The position numbers and the translations under genes were made by a program. Below the pieces are notes generated by a model, which saw only the letters and a list, made by a program, of their open reading frames with translations, was not told the origin of the DNA and made no database searches. From Smithella sp. UBA2180 (lineage in GTDB: Bacteria; Desulfobacterota; Syntrophia; Syntrophales; Smithellaceae), in contig DCVU01000003.1 of NCBI GenBank assembly GCA_002327415.1, forward strand, positions 1 through 8,638: a DNA stretch of 8,638 bases. The letters run 5' to 3'. Positions within the stretch are counted from its first letter, which is position 1. Each line of letters starts with the position of its first letter. Below are positions 1-7,305 of this stretch, piece by piece.

Positions 1-41
1 TATACTATTTTATAGTTTATTTTTAATCACTGCGACAATAA

Positions 42-425
42 TCAAATTGCTTTCTTGATACTTTCATCCTTGTAAGCTTCTAACCCCGCATCAATCGCCT
101 TTCTCAATCTGGATTTATTATCCTCAACAACTTCGGCGCCTTGTTGAGCAAATTCATTTATCTGACCTTCCACTTCTTCCATCTTTTCTTTTGCTGATAT
201 TTCCAAATCCTTCAAATGCTTAACAGTTGTTTCACAAATCGCTTTACCTTTTTCCATGGCATTTTCATATCCTTCTTTAGCTTGATCTAAGAATTCATCT
301 GTTTTACGTATAATATCGTCACGTGTCTCTTTGCCGCTTTTCGGCGCGAACAAAACTCCCAGAACGACTCCGATCAATCCGCCAATAAATAAACCTTTTA
401 ATAAATCACTGCTCTTTTCGGACAT
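42..425 (-). CDS. YtxH domain-containing protein (general-stress/gas-vesicle-like small membrane protein)
   Basis: The 127-residue product has one hydrophobic, Gly-rich helix at about residues 9-27, followed directly by the motif LFAPKSGKETR (about 25-35), the signature of the YtxH family. The rest (about 36-127) is charged, Glu/Lys-rich and probably a long amphipathic helix or coiled coil, with one Cys at residue 64. Family members are small envelope proteins often linked to stress responses; no biochemical activity is established, so a structural or membrane-associated role is inference. The ATG at 423-425 is chosen because a strong Shine-Dalgarno (GGAGG, minus strand, 432-436) lies six bases upstream. 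A sigma70-like promoter lies at 474-502. It is transcribed in the same direction as the lipoprotein gene to its right, but that gene's terminator separates them, so it is probably its own transcription unit. Family assignment is confident; function is not known. Confidence 0.85.
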   Translation of the reverse strand: MSEKSSDLLKGLFIGGLIGVVLGVLFAPKSGKETRDDIIRKTDEFLDQAKEGYENAMEKGKAICETTVKHLKDLEISAKEKMEEVEGQINEFAQQGAEVVEDNKSRLRKAIDAGLEAYKDESIKKAI

Positions 426-473
426 AAAACACCTCCAAAGTTATTAATATTTAATTTCTTATGCATGCAACAT

Positions 474-502
474 TTTATAAGAGAAACAAAAAATCTTGGC
501 AA
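474..502 (-). promoter_or_regulatory. Sigma70-type promoter of the YtxH gene
   Basis: On the minus strand, TTGCCA (497-502) and TATAAA (474-479) are separated by 17 bases. Each box matches the consensus at five of six positions, and spacing is optimal. The start codon is about 50 bases downstream of the -10 box, leaving room for a short leader. The -35 lies inside the palindrome CTTGGCAAG (495-503) and overlaps an inverted repeat (500-505 with 517-522), which may be an operator. Another TATAAT-like stretch lies farther upstream near 555-565 but has no evident partner -35. Confidence 0.55.
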
Positions 503-595
503 GGTATTTCATTGCAACCTTGTCCCGGAATTAAAAATAATTTAAATTCATTTATATTATAACACATTTTAAAAAATTAAGCCTTACAGAGGCAT

Positions 596-633
596 AAAAA
601 AATCGGGCATTCACTTAAATGAATGCCCGATTT
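596..633 (-). terminator. Rho-independent terminator of the small lipoprotein gene
   Basis: A perfect 14-bp inverted repeat (600-613 with 620-633, including GGGCATTCA and its complement) has a six-base loop. On the minus strand it is followed by a run of seven T (complement of 596-602). It begins about 30 bases after the stop codon of the lipoprotein gene. Read on the plus strand the T-run is weaker, so the minus orientation fits best. It also insulates the YtxH gene downstream from read-through. Confidence 0.9.
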
Positions 634-663
634 AATTTGTCCTGCGAATTTATTTTAAAGAAA

Positions 664-867
<204 letters not shown>

Positions 868-941
868 TAACGGCTAACCTCCTTTCAAAGATTTCATAAT
901 ACTTGATTTTATACCACAAGTATATGCGCTATTGAAAGCGA

Positions 942-969
942 AGGATACGCCTTTTTTTTGCCTTGTCAA
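942..969 (-). promoter_or_regulatory. Sigma70-type promoter of the small lipoprotein gene
   Basis: On the minus strand there is a perfect -35 box TTGACA (964-969), a 16-base spacer containing a run of eight A, and a -10 box TATCCT (942-947; four of six matches). The predicted transcript would have a leader of roughly 65-70 bases ending in the strong Shine-Dalgarno at 876-885. The -35 lies in the palindrome CTTGTCAAG (962-970), the same CTTGNCAAG pattern seen at the YtxH promoter. Confidence 0.5.
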
Positions 970-1006
970 GAACAAATTTAATAATTTTATAAGGTGTATA
1001 CCTGTA

Positions 1007-1035
1007 TTGTCAGTAAGTTTTATATGTGCTATTCA
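1007..1035 (+). promoter_or_regulatory. Candidate promoter for mazG and the downstream genes
   Basis: TTGTCA (1007-1012) and TATTCA (1030-1035) are separated by 17 bases, and TGC just before the -10 gives an extended -10 element. The -10 match is weak (three of six) and relies on the TGN extension. It lies about 55 bases before the mazG start, in the only long gap upstream of the plus-strand block. The remainder of 970-1088 is AT-rich and shows no other structure that I can support. Confidence 0.35.
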
Positions 1036-1088
1036 CTACTAAACTAAATTTAATTTAAGAAAACTTCTGCGGAAATTTTAGAATTTAA

Positions 1089-1901
1089 ATGCATATGAAA
1101 AAAGATATTCCTAAAGATTTAGAAAAGCTCGGTGAGTTAAAGCAATTAATAAAAAAACTCCGTGCGCCGGACGGCTGCCCTTGGGATCAACAACAAAAGA
1201 AAGAGGATATAAGTAAATATATTTTGGAAGAGGCCCATGAAGTAGTTGATTCCATTGACAAAGGAAGTCCACAAGCTTTAAAAGAAGAATTGGGAGATTT
1301 GCTCTTTCAAATATTATTTCTGACTGAAATAGGCGTCGAATCGGACCTTTTTTCTCTAAGTGATGTTCTGGATGGAATTATAAAAAAAATGATCCGGCGG
1401 CACCCGCATGTTTTTGGCGGTAAAAAAGTAAACTCTGTGCAGGAAGTAAAGGAGAACTGGCAAAAAATAAAGAAAAAAGAACGAAAAAATAAAAACAATG
1501 AAGACAATATTTTTGCCGGCGTTCCTCTTTCACTTCCGGCTTTAAAACGGGCTCAGAAAATAACATCCATCGCTTCCGCTTACGGTTTTGATTGGTCCAA
1601 AACTCAGGATGTAATGAATAAATTGAAAGAAGAAATTAAAGAATTAAGCGCTGCCGTAAAAAACAGCAAAGAAGATGAGATTGAAGAGGAATTAGGCGAT
1701 ATCTTATTTACCCTGGTCAACCTAAGCCGTTTCTTGTCTGTTGACGCGGAAACAGCATTATCGAAAACAACAAAGAAGTTTTTACGCCGTTTTTCCTATG
1801 TGACCCAACAATTATCCGCCAGCGGAATATCTCTGGAGAAAGCAACATTAGTCCAGATGGATGCACTCTGGAATGAAGCAAAAAGCGAGGAGACAAAATG
1901 A
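1089..1901 (+). CDS. mazG: Nucleoside triphosphate pyrophosphohydrolase MazG
   Basis: MazG hydrolyses nucleoside triphosphates to monophosphates and pyrophosphate in the cytoplasm, removing aberrant dNTPs and, in E. coli, lowering (p)ppGpp. The 270-residue protein has the usual tandem all-alpha domains. The first has GCPWD (29-33), the metal-binding set E48/E51 and E67/D70, and RRHPHVFGG (103-111). A Lys-rich linker (about 126-140) leads to the second, with E182/E185 and E201/D204 and the ELGDILFTLVNLSRF block (201-215). Both EXXE...EXXD sites are intact, so both halves could bind metal. Length is close to the family norm (about 260). Two ATG codons lie six bases apart (1089 and 1095) with no strong Shine-Dalgarno, only GGAA at 1071-1074; the start is therefore uncertain by two residues. 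Its stop overlaps the start of the DUF2065 gene. It is the first gene of the plus-strand block. Confidence 0.96.
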   Translation: MHMKKDIPKDLEKLGELKQLIKKLRAPDGCPWDQQQKKEDISKYILEEAHEVVDSIDKGSPQALKEELGDLLFQILFLTEIGVESDLFSLSDVLDGIIKKMIRRHPHVFGGKKVNSVQEVKENWQKIKKKERKNKNNEDNIFAGVPLSLPALKRAQKITSIASAYGFDWSKTQDVMNKLKEEIKELSAAVKNSKEDEIEEELGDILFTLVNLSRFLSVDAETALSKTTKKFLRRFSYVTQQLSASGISLEKATLVQMDALWNEAKSEETK

Positions 1902-2083
1902 AATATTTTCTTTGTGTCTTGGGCATGGTTTTCATTATCGAAGGTCTCCCTTATTTTCTTTTTCCGGAAAAATTAAAAATTTATCTGCTCAAAATAACAC
2001 CTATGCCGGCTGCCACCTTACGATTTTTAGGAATATCCGCAATGATTTTCGGGCTGATTCTGCTGTATTTCGGACGAAACTAG
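1898..2083 (+). CDS. DUF2065 family small membrane protein (YjeT-like)
   Basis: The 61-residue protein has two hydrophobic helices, about 2-22 and 43-58, joined by a short charged and Pro-containing loop (FPEKLKIYLLKITPMP). The layout and motifs, EGLPYFLFPE in the first helix and LRFLGISAMIFGLILLYFGR in the second, match DUF2065, whose E. coli member is YjeT. The function of the family is unknown. Its ATG overlaps the mazG TGA in an ATGA arrangement, with a Shine-Dalgarno (GAGGAGA, about 1887-1893) inside the mazG end, so translation is likely coupled. It is followed by a 72-base gap before queA. Family assignment rests on pattern recognition of a short sequence and is fairly sure. Confidence 0.8.
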   Translation: MKYFLCVLGMVFIIEGLPYFLFPEKLKIYLLKITPMPAATLRFLGISAMIFGLILLYFGRN

Positions 2084-2094
2084 GCGCAATTGTA

Positions 2095-2124
2095 TTGACA
2101 TCCGCATCGTAATCTGGTTATTTG
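2095..2124 (+). promoter_or_regulatory. Candidate promoter upstream of queA
   Basis: A perfect TTGACA (2095-2100) lies in the gap between the DUF2065 gene and queA. The best partner is TATTTG (2119-2124) after 18 bases, only three of six matches, so this is a weak call. If real, it would let queA-tgt and the sec genes be transcribed apart from mazG. No terminator is visible between the DUF2065 gene and queA, so read-through is also possible. Confidence 0.3.
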
Positions 2125-2155
2125 CCCAAACTTTTTACTTTATACGAAGAGATAT

Positions 2156-3193
2156 ATGGAATTAAAAGATTTTTCATATTTTTTACCCGATGAACTCATC
2201 GCCCAGCACCCCTGCCAAAAGCGGGATCAATCACACCTGCTTTTTCTGGACAAGAAGAAAGAAAAAATGGCGGATTTCTCTTTTTTTCAGCTTCCTGATT
2301 TCTTACAAAGCGGTGATGTTCTGGTCATTAACGATTCTCGTGTTATTCCCGCAAGACTCTTTGGTAAAAAGCCGACCGGAGGCATTCTGGAAATCTTGCT
2401 TTTAACCAGGAAAGAAAATGAAAAAGATTCCCAAACATGGGAAGTGCTGCTAAGATCCGCCGGGAAACTGCAGGAGAATGATGTTATAGACCTCGGCAAT
2501 AAATGTGAGGCAAAGGTTTTAGCCCGCATATCTGATAAAAAATGGTTACTGGAATTTTTTTCACTATATGGTTTTGAAGCTTATTTGAATACTTACGGCC
2601 GCGTCCCCCTGCCCCCTTACATTAAGCGTAAAAGAAATGCTGAATCGAACATTACCGACCGCGAACGTTACCAGACCATTTACGCGAAAAATCCAGGCTC
2701 AATTGCTGCCCCAACCGCAGGACTGCATTTTTCGGCTGATGTTTTGCAAACATTGCAAAAGAAAGGTATTCAAATAGCTCCGATAACTCTACACGTTGGA
2801 TATGGAACTTTTATGCCTATCGAAGTAAGTGAAGTGGAAAAACATGTTTTGGAATCAGAATATTATGAAATAAGCACAGCCAGTAGTAAAATTATCAATA
2901 ATTCCCGACGTGTAATTGCGGTGGGAACAACATCCACCCGTACGCTGGAAAGTGCCGCTGATAATGATGGAGATGTAAAAACTCTATCCGGTTTTACCAA
3001 TCTTTTTATTTATCCGGGTTATAAATTCAAAAAAGTCAATGGACTTTTAACCAACTTTCATTTGCCTCAATCGTCATTATTTTTACTTGTCTGCGCTTTT
3101 GCCGGTACAGACTTGATCAAGAAAGCTTATCAGCATGCTGTGGAAAACAGTTATCTTTTTTACAGTTATGGCGATTGCATGCTGATTATTTAG
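2156..3193 (+). CDS. queA: S-adenosylmethionine:tRNA ribosyltransferase-isomerase QueA
   Basis: QueA transfers and isomerises the ribosyl part of S-adenosylmethionine onto 7-aminomethyl-7-deazaguanine in tRNA, giving epoxyqueuosine, the penultimate step of queuosine synthesis. The 345-residue protein is of family length (E. coli about 356) and shows the family blocks in order: DFSYFLPDELIAQHP (5-19), VINDSRVIPARLFG (57-70), VPLPPYIKR (150-158), RYQTIYAKNPGSIAAPTAGLH (about 171-191), LHVGYGTFMPI (212-222), GTTSTRTLES (257-266) and GLLTNFHLPQSSLFLLVCAFAG (about 296-317). No key block is broken. The ATG start gives the complete N-terminus; its Shine-Dalgarno (GAAGAG, 2146-2151) is weak and close. 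The 45-base gap to tgt and the matched pathway indicate co-transcription. Confidence 0.98.
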   Translation: MELKDFSYFLPDELIAQHPCQKRDQSHLLFLDKKKEKMADFSFFQLPDFLQSGDVLVINDSRVIPARLFGKKPTGGILEILLLTRKENEKDSQTWEVLLRSAGKLQENDVIDLGNKCEAKVLARISDKKWLLEFFSLYGFEAYLNTYGRVPLPPYIKRKRNAESNITDRERYQTIYAKNPGSIAAPTAGLHFSADVLQTLQKKGIQIAPITLHVGYGTFMPIEVSEVEKHVLESEYYEISTASSKIINNSRRVIAVGTTSTRTLESAADNDGDVKTLSGFTNLFIYPGYKFKKVNGLLTNFHLPQSSLFLLVCAFAGTDLIKKAYQHAVENSYLFYSYGDCMLII

Positions 3194-3205
3194 CAAGTTA
3201 GAAAT

Positions 3206-3230
3206 TATCCCGTTTATCTGGGTTAGGATA
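3206..3230 (+). promoter_or_regulatory. Possible hairpin covering the tgt ribosome binding site
   Basis: In the gap between queA and tgt, TATCC (3206-3210) can pair with GGATA (3226-3230), which contains the tgt Shine-Dalgarno AGGA (3225-3228). A competing pairing, CCC (3209-3211) with GGG (3220-3222), would leave it free. The stems are only five and three pairs, so this may be chance. Confidence 0.2.
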
Positions 3231-3238
3231 CATAAAAG

Positions 3239-4339
3239 ATGCCTTTTAAATTTGATTTAATAAAGCAAGATGGTTCTACTGCCGCCCGGTTGGGGGAAAT
3301 AAAAACTCCACACGGGACTGTGCATACGCCCGTGTTTATGCCGGTGGGCACGCAGGGAACAGTTAAATCAATGCTGCCCGAAGAAATCAAAAAATGCGGC
3401 GCTGAAATTATTTTAGGCAATACTTATCATTTATACCTGCGTCCCGGTCATGAAACTATCAAAAAACTGGGCGGTCTCCACCGATTTATGAATTGGCCGG
3501 ACCCTATTCTGACCGACAGCGGCGGTTTTCAGGTCTATAGTCTCGGAGCTTTGCGTAAAATAACTTCTGATGGAGTAATGTTTCGTTCACATATTGACGG
3601 TTCCAAACATTTTCTGACTCCGCAAAAAGCGGTGGAAATCCAGGAAGCGCTCGGATCTGATATTATGATGTGCCTTGACGAGTGTACACCCTACCCTGCT
3701 ACATTCTCTCAAACCGAAGAATCTCTGAAACTTACTGTAAAATGGGCCGAGTTGTGTAAAACGGCCCAAACAAACAATGAGCAGGCGCTTTTTGGCATTG
3801 TTCAAGGTGGGACTTATCTGGATTTACGTAAACAAGCAGTGGAACAATTAACACCTCTTGATTTTGACGCTTACGCGTTAGGTGGCGTCAGCGTGGGCGA
3901 ACCTAAAGAAATAATGTATAAAATAACTGATTCAATCACTCCTTTATTACCCGCGAATAAACCGCGTTACCTTATGGGCGTTGGCACTCCGGAGGATATA
4001 GTTTTTGCGGTATCCTGCGGAATAGACATGTTTGACTGCGTTATTCCCACCAGATGCGCCCGTCACGGATTATTGTTTACAAATACGGAAAATGTTGTTA
4101 TAAAAAACACCCGTTGGAGGGAAGATAATAATCCCATTGACCAAACGTGCGATTGTTACACCTGCCGGAATTATTCCCGGGCATATTTACGTCATCTTTA
4201 TGTCGCCGGTGAAATACTGGCTATGGTACTGAATACCATTCACAATGTCCGTTATTATATGCGATTCATGGAACAAATTAGAACGGCATTAAAAGAAGAT
4301 CGTTTTTTAGAATTTAAGAATGATTTTAAAAATAAATAA
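3239..4339 (+). CDS. tgt: tRNA-guanine transglycosylase Tgt
   Basis: Tgt swaps guanine 34 in the anticodon of Asp, Asn, His and Tyr tRNAs for preQ1, the tRNA-entry step of the queuosine pathway. The 366-residue TIM-barrel protein has the base-binding Asp93 in LTDSGGFQVYS, Asp147 in LDECTPYP, GIVQGG (186-191), GGVSVGE (215-221), and the nucleophile Asp266 in FDCVIPTR. Zinc ligands Cys304, Cys306, Cys309 and His335 keep the spacing of the Zymomonas mobilis enzyme. Cys149 and Val219 stand where bacterial enzymes keep a preQ1-sized pocket; eukaryotic queuine enzymes have a smaller residue at the latter. I therefore infer preQ1 as substrate. The start at 3239 follows AGGA at 3225-3228 and yields the standard N-terminus. 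The adjoining queA acts on its product. Confidence 0.98.
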   Translation: MPFKFDLIKQDGSTAARLGEIKTPHGTVHTPVFMPVGTQGTVKSMLPEEIKKCGAEIILGNTYHLYLRPGHETIKKLGGLHRFMNWPDPILTDSGGFQVYSLGALRKITSDGVMFRSHIDGSKHFLTPQKAVEIQEALGSDIMMCLDECTPYPATFSQTEESLKLTVKWAELCKTAQTNNEQALFGIVQGGTYLDLRKQAVEQLTPLDFDAYALGGVSVGEPKEIMYKITDSITPLLPANKPRYLMGVGTPEDIVFAVSCGIDMFDCVIPTRCARHGLLFTNTENVVIKNTRWREDNNPIDQTCDCYTCRNYSRAYLRHLYVAGEILAMVLNTIHNVRYYMRFMEQIRTALKEDRFLEFKNDFKNK

Positions 4340-4378
4340 GATGAAATTATAACAAATTCTGATAAAAAATAGGTCTAA

Positions 4379-4394
4379 GGAGGAAGTTAAATTG
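4379..4394 (+). promoter_or_regulatory. Ribosome binding site setting a TTG start for yajC
   Basis: GGAGG (4379-4383), within AAGGAGGAAG, lies eight bases before TTG (4392-4394). The next in-frame ATG (4413) would be about 30 bases from this site and has none of its own, so the TTG start is favoured. This is the best Shine-Dalgarno of the plus-strand block. Confidence 0.8.
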
Positions 4395-4742
4395 ATTACT
4401 TTAGCATACGCAATGGGCGGTGCCCCGGGTGGAACGGCAACCGGTGGCGGCGATTGGGGTTTTCTCATAACCATGGCCGTAATTTTCGTGATTTTCTATT
4501 TTCTGCTGATTCGCCCTCAACAAAAAAAACAAAAAGAACTTAAGGCCCTGTTAGATAATCTTGCCTATGGCGACTCAGTAATGACAACCGGAGGTATTCA
4601 CGGCAAAATAACAGGTTTAGCCGATGCAGTGATCACCTTAGAAATTGCCGATAAGGTAAGAATAAAAGTCGCACGAAGTGCCATCGGAGCTGTTATTCAG
4701 AAATCCGGCACGGCCACCCCGACAACTCCAACAAAGTCATAA
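4392..4742 (+). CDS. yajC: Sec translocon accessory subunit YajC
   Basis: YajC is a small inner-membrane protein that co-purifies with SecDF and SecYEG; it is not essential in E. coli. The 116-residue product has a Gly-rich N-terminal segment (about 9-20), a single membrane helix (about 23-40) ending in the family motif LLIRPQQKKQKE (38-49), and a soluble domain with LAYGDSVMTTGGIHGKI (57-73) and VRIKVARSAIGAVI (89-102), all typical. The tail is Thr/Pro-rich and low in complexity. Translation starts at TTG, as the Shine-Dalgarno spacing shows. It lies 52 bases after tgt and 18 bases before secD, in the order found across many bacteria. Confidence 0.96.
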   Translation: MITLAYAMGGAPGGTATGGGDWGFLITMAVIFVIFYFLLIRPQQKKQKELKALLDNLAYGDSVMTTGGIHGKITGLADAVITLEIADKVRIKVARSAIGAVIQKSGTATPTTPTKS

Positions 4743-4760
4743 TATAGAAAGGGGCATTTC

Positions 4761-6362
4761 ATGTTCAAATCTCTAAAGCTCAGAGGAGCCATAACTTTAA
4801 TTGTTTGTCTCGGTGCTTTGTATTTCTTAATACCTACATTTATTCCCAATATTCCATCGCCCTGGAATAAATATATGTTCAAAGAAAAAATTAATTTAGG
4901 TCTGGATTTGCAGGGAGGCATGCACCTTCTTATGGAAATTGACACGGATAAAGCTCTGGAAGCTATGATGGAACGTACTTCCAATGATTTAAAAGAATCA
5001 TTGATGGAGAGCAAGGTGCGTTTCCGTAATCTGGGCAAAGCCAAGGGCGCCACAATTTCCATGGAATTAACCGATTCTGACGGCAAAGCAGCTCTGGAAA
5101 ACGTTTTGCGTGACAAGTATCCTGATCTGGAGTTAGCATCAACCACCCCACGCGAAGGTGGAGAGTTTGTCACTTTAAAAATTAACGAAAAAAGAGCAAT
5201 CGAGCGAAAAAAACAAATAGTTGAACATTCTCTGGAGACCATAAGAAACAGGGTTGACCAGTTTAGCGTTCGCGAACCTGAAATTATACCGGAGGGTGAA
5301 AATCGCATTTTAATTCAAATGCCAGGTGTTAGCGACGCTGAAAGAGCAAAAAACCAGATCGGGAAAATAGCTTTACTTGAATTTAAAATCGTTGACGATG
5401 AGAACTCTTTAGAAGAAGCTCTCCGGGGCAATATTCAGGAAGGAGATGTCATCGCTTACGGTTTGCGTACCGATAAATCAACAGGAGAGAGGGGTTCATC
5501 TCCATATTTGCTAAAAGACAAAGCATTGCTGACCGGCGCGTCTCTGGAAGACGCCAAAGTGCAGATTTCCGACCGTTTCGGCGATCCGACCATAAGCATA
5601 AGATTTAATTCTCAGGGCGCAGTTGATTTTGAAAGAATTACCGGAGAAAATGTCCGCAAACGATTGGCTATTGTTCTGGATGGCGTGGTATACTCCGCAC
5701 CGGTTATTCAAGAAAAAATATCTGGCGGCAACGCCCAGATTACCGGTAATTTCACCATGGATGAGGCAAGTGATCTGGCTAAAGTTTTACGCAGCGGCGC
5801 TCTACCCGCTCCGGTCAATATTCTGGAAGAAAGAACAGTCGGGCCATCATTGGGCAGTGACTCCATAAGGCAGGGCATTCTGGCGACTATTATCGGCTCA
5901 CTTTTGGTTATTTTCTTCATGGTTATTTATTACCGACTTTCCGGCGCTGTTGCCGATATTGCGCTTGTCATCAATATATTGCTGATTATGGCGGTTCTTG
6001 CGGCCTTCCGGGCAACCCTGACCCTGCCGGGCATAGCGGGGATGCTCCTCACTGTCGGCGTAGCTGTGGACGCGAATATTCTGATTTTTGAAAGAATCCG
6101 CGAAGAATTACGGACAGGGAAAACCGTTCGTCTGGCTCTGGATACAGGCTACGACAGGGCATTCATTACGATCATTGACACGCATATTACGGGTATCATA
6201 GCTGCCCTTGTTCTTGTCTTTTTCGGAACAGGCCCGATTAAAGGATTCGCGGTAACAACAATTATAGGCCTTCTGGCCAGTCTTTTTACCGCTATTTTTC
6301 TAACTAGGGTAATCTTCGATTACGTTATCTGGAACTACAACATTAAAAAATTGAGCATTTAA
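4761..6362 (+). CDS. secD: Protein translocase subunit SecD
   Basis: SecD with SecF uses the proton gradient to help pull secreted proteins out of the SecYEG channel on the periplasmic side. The 533-residue protein has a first membrane helix (about 9-27), the GLDLQGG motif (47-53), a large periplasmic P1 region (about 30-368), and five further helices (about 372-391, 396-416, 423-442, 472-489, 494-518). Asp437 in VGVAVDANILIFERI stands at the place of E. coli Asp519, a residue needed for proton-driven function. The C-terminal helices carry FGTGPIKGFAVT (488-499). It is shorter than E. coli SecD (615), as is common outside the enterics. AAAGGGG (about 4748-4754) precedes the ATG by six bases. 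It is followed after 27 bases by secF. Confidence 0.98.
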   Translation: MFKSLKLRGAITLIVCLGALYFLIPTFIPNIPSPWNKYMFKEKINLGLDLQGGMHLLMEIDTDKALEAMMERTSNDLKESLMESKVRFRNLGKAKGATISMELTDSDGKAALENVLRDKYPDLELASTTPREGGEFVTLKINEKRAIERKKQIVEHSLETIRNRVDQFSVREPEIIPEGENRILIQMPGVSDAERAKNQIGKIALLEFKIVDDENSLEEALRGNIQEGDVIAYGLRTDKSTGERGSSPYLLKDKALLTGASLEDAKVQISDRFGDPTISIRFNSQGAVDFERITGENVRKRLAIVLDGVVYSAPVIQEKISGGNAQITGNFTMDEASDLAKVLRSGALPAPVNILEERTVGPSLGSDSIRQGILATIIGSLLVIFFMVIYYRLSGAVADIALVINILLIMAVLAAFRATLTLPGIAGMLLTVGVAVDANILIFERIREELRTGKTVRLALDTGYDRAFITIIDTHITGIIAALVLVFFGTGPIKGFAVTTIIGLLASLFTAIFLTRVIFDYVIWNYNIKKLSI

Positions 6363-6389
6363 AATTCAAGCGCAGGCAGGAGATATAGT

Positions 6390-7304
6390 ATGAGCATGGA
6401 GTTGATAAAACCGGGGGTTAACATAGATTTTGTCGGAAAAATGAAGTACGCGATGGCGTTATCAGCCATCCTGCTTCTCATCGGCATCGGATCGGTTATC
6501 TATCATGGCGGATTTAATCTTGGTATCGATTTTGCCGGCGGCTCAATTATTCAGGTTAAATTTTCGAAAAATGTTTCCGCCGATCAGATTCGGGCATCTC
6601 TCAAATCAACAAAACTGGAAAACAGCACGATTCAACAGTTCGGTGCCAATGAATTTTTGATCCGCACGACGGAATCTTTCTCCGATCAAAAGATGCTGGC
6701 CACCAATGTGGAACAACCGCTTTCTGCTGCTTTCAACAAAGATTATGAAATTCGGCGCGTAGAAGTCGTCGGCTCTAAAGTCAGTGCGGATTTCTCGAGA
6801 AAGGCAATTATTGCTGTTATTTTTTCCTGGCTGGCCATACTGATTTATGTTACCTGGCGCTTTGAGTTTCGCTACGCCGCGGGAGGAATTCTCGCTTTGG
6901 TTCATGATACCCTGATTGTAATCGGGGCAGTTTCTGTTATGAACATGGAATTCACCATAAATATTCTCGCAGTACTCGTCTTCGTTATCGGTTTTTCTAT
7001 TAATGATACCATTGTTACGTTGGATAGAATTCGGGAAATTGTAAAACGGAATCCCAAACAGAACCTTGGTGATATAATCAACTTGTCTATTAATGAAACA
7101 CTCAGCAGAACCATCTTGACATCTCTGACTGTTTTCTTCACGGTTTTAGCGCTTTATATTTTCGGCGGGGCGGTCATCCGCGATTTTGCTTTTGCACTGC
7201 TGGTCGGTACCGTTATAGGCACCTATTCCACTATCTATATTGCTTGCACCAGTGTGCTGCTTTTTGAAAATCTGAAACTTTCAAAAATGAAGAGGAAAAA
7301 ATAA
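6390..7304 (+). CDS. secF: Protein translocase subunit SecF
   Basis: SecF pairs with SecD to form the proton-driven translocation motor in the inner membrane. The 304-residue protein has a first helix (about 19-38), GIDFAGG (45-51), a small periplasmic P4 domain (about 52-135) and five C-terminal helices starting at about 138, 164, 188, 243 and 266. Asp206 in GFSINDTIVTLDRIRE and Arg240 in ETLSRTILTS align with E. coli Asp213 and Arg247, which take part in proton transport; both have the same offset. The tail is basic (KMKRKK). CAGGAG (6377-6382) lies seven bases before the ATG; a second ATG two codons in is an alternative. SecD and SecF are separate genes here, not a SecDF fusion. The DUF456 gene starts one base after the stop. 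Confidence 0.98.
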   Translation: MSMELIKPGVNIDFVGKMKYAMALSAILLLIGIGSVIYHGGFNLGIDFAGGSIIQVKFSKNVSADQIRASLKSTKLENSTIQQFGANEFLIRTTESFSDQKMLATNVEQPLSAAFNKDYEIRRVEVVGSKVSADFSRKAIIAVIFSWLAILIYVTWRFEFRYAAGGILALVHDTLIVIGAVSVMNMEFTINILAVLVFVIGFSINDTIVTLDRIREIVKRNPKQNLGDIINLSINETLSRTILTSLTVFFTVLALYIFGGAVIRDFAFALLVGTVIGTYSTIYIACTSVLLFENLKLSKMKRKK

Positions 7305-7305
7305 T

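Noticed and set aside
4..16. Hairpin ACTAT-TTT-ATAGT at the left edge as a terminator
   Set aside because: The five-pair, AT-only stem is too weak, and it lacks a T-run in the minus direction needed for the YtxH gene.
496..516. Possible sigma54 promoter on the plus strand (TTGGCA ... TTGCA)
   Set aside because: The GG and GC cores are 14 bases apart, not the required 10, and no plus-strand gene follows.
2084..2155. preQ1 riboswitch before queA
   Set aside because: The 72-base gap shows none of the hairpin-plus-A-rich-tail layout of preQ1-I and no long structured region for other classes.
4697..5308. Minus-strand open frame of 203 codons
   Set aside because: It lies antisense to the end of yajC and the first third of secD, both certain genes, and shows no recognisable motif or upstream signal.
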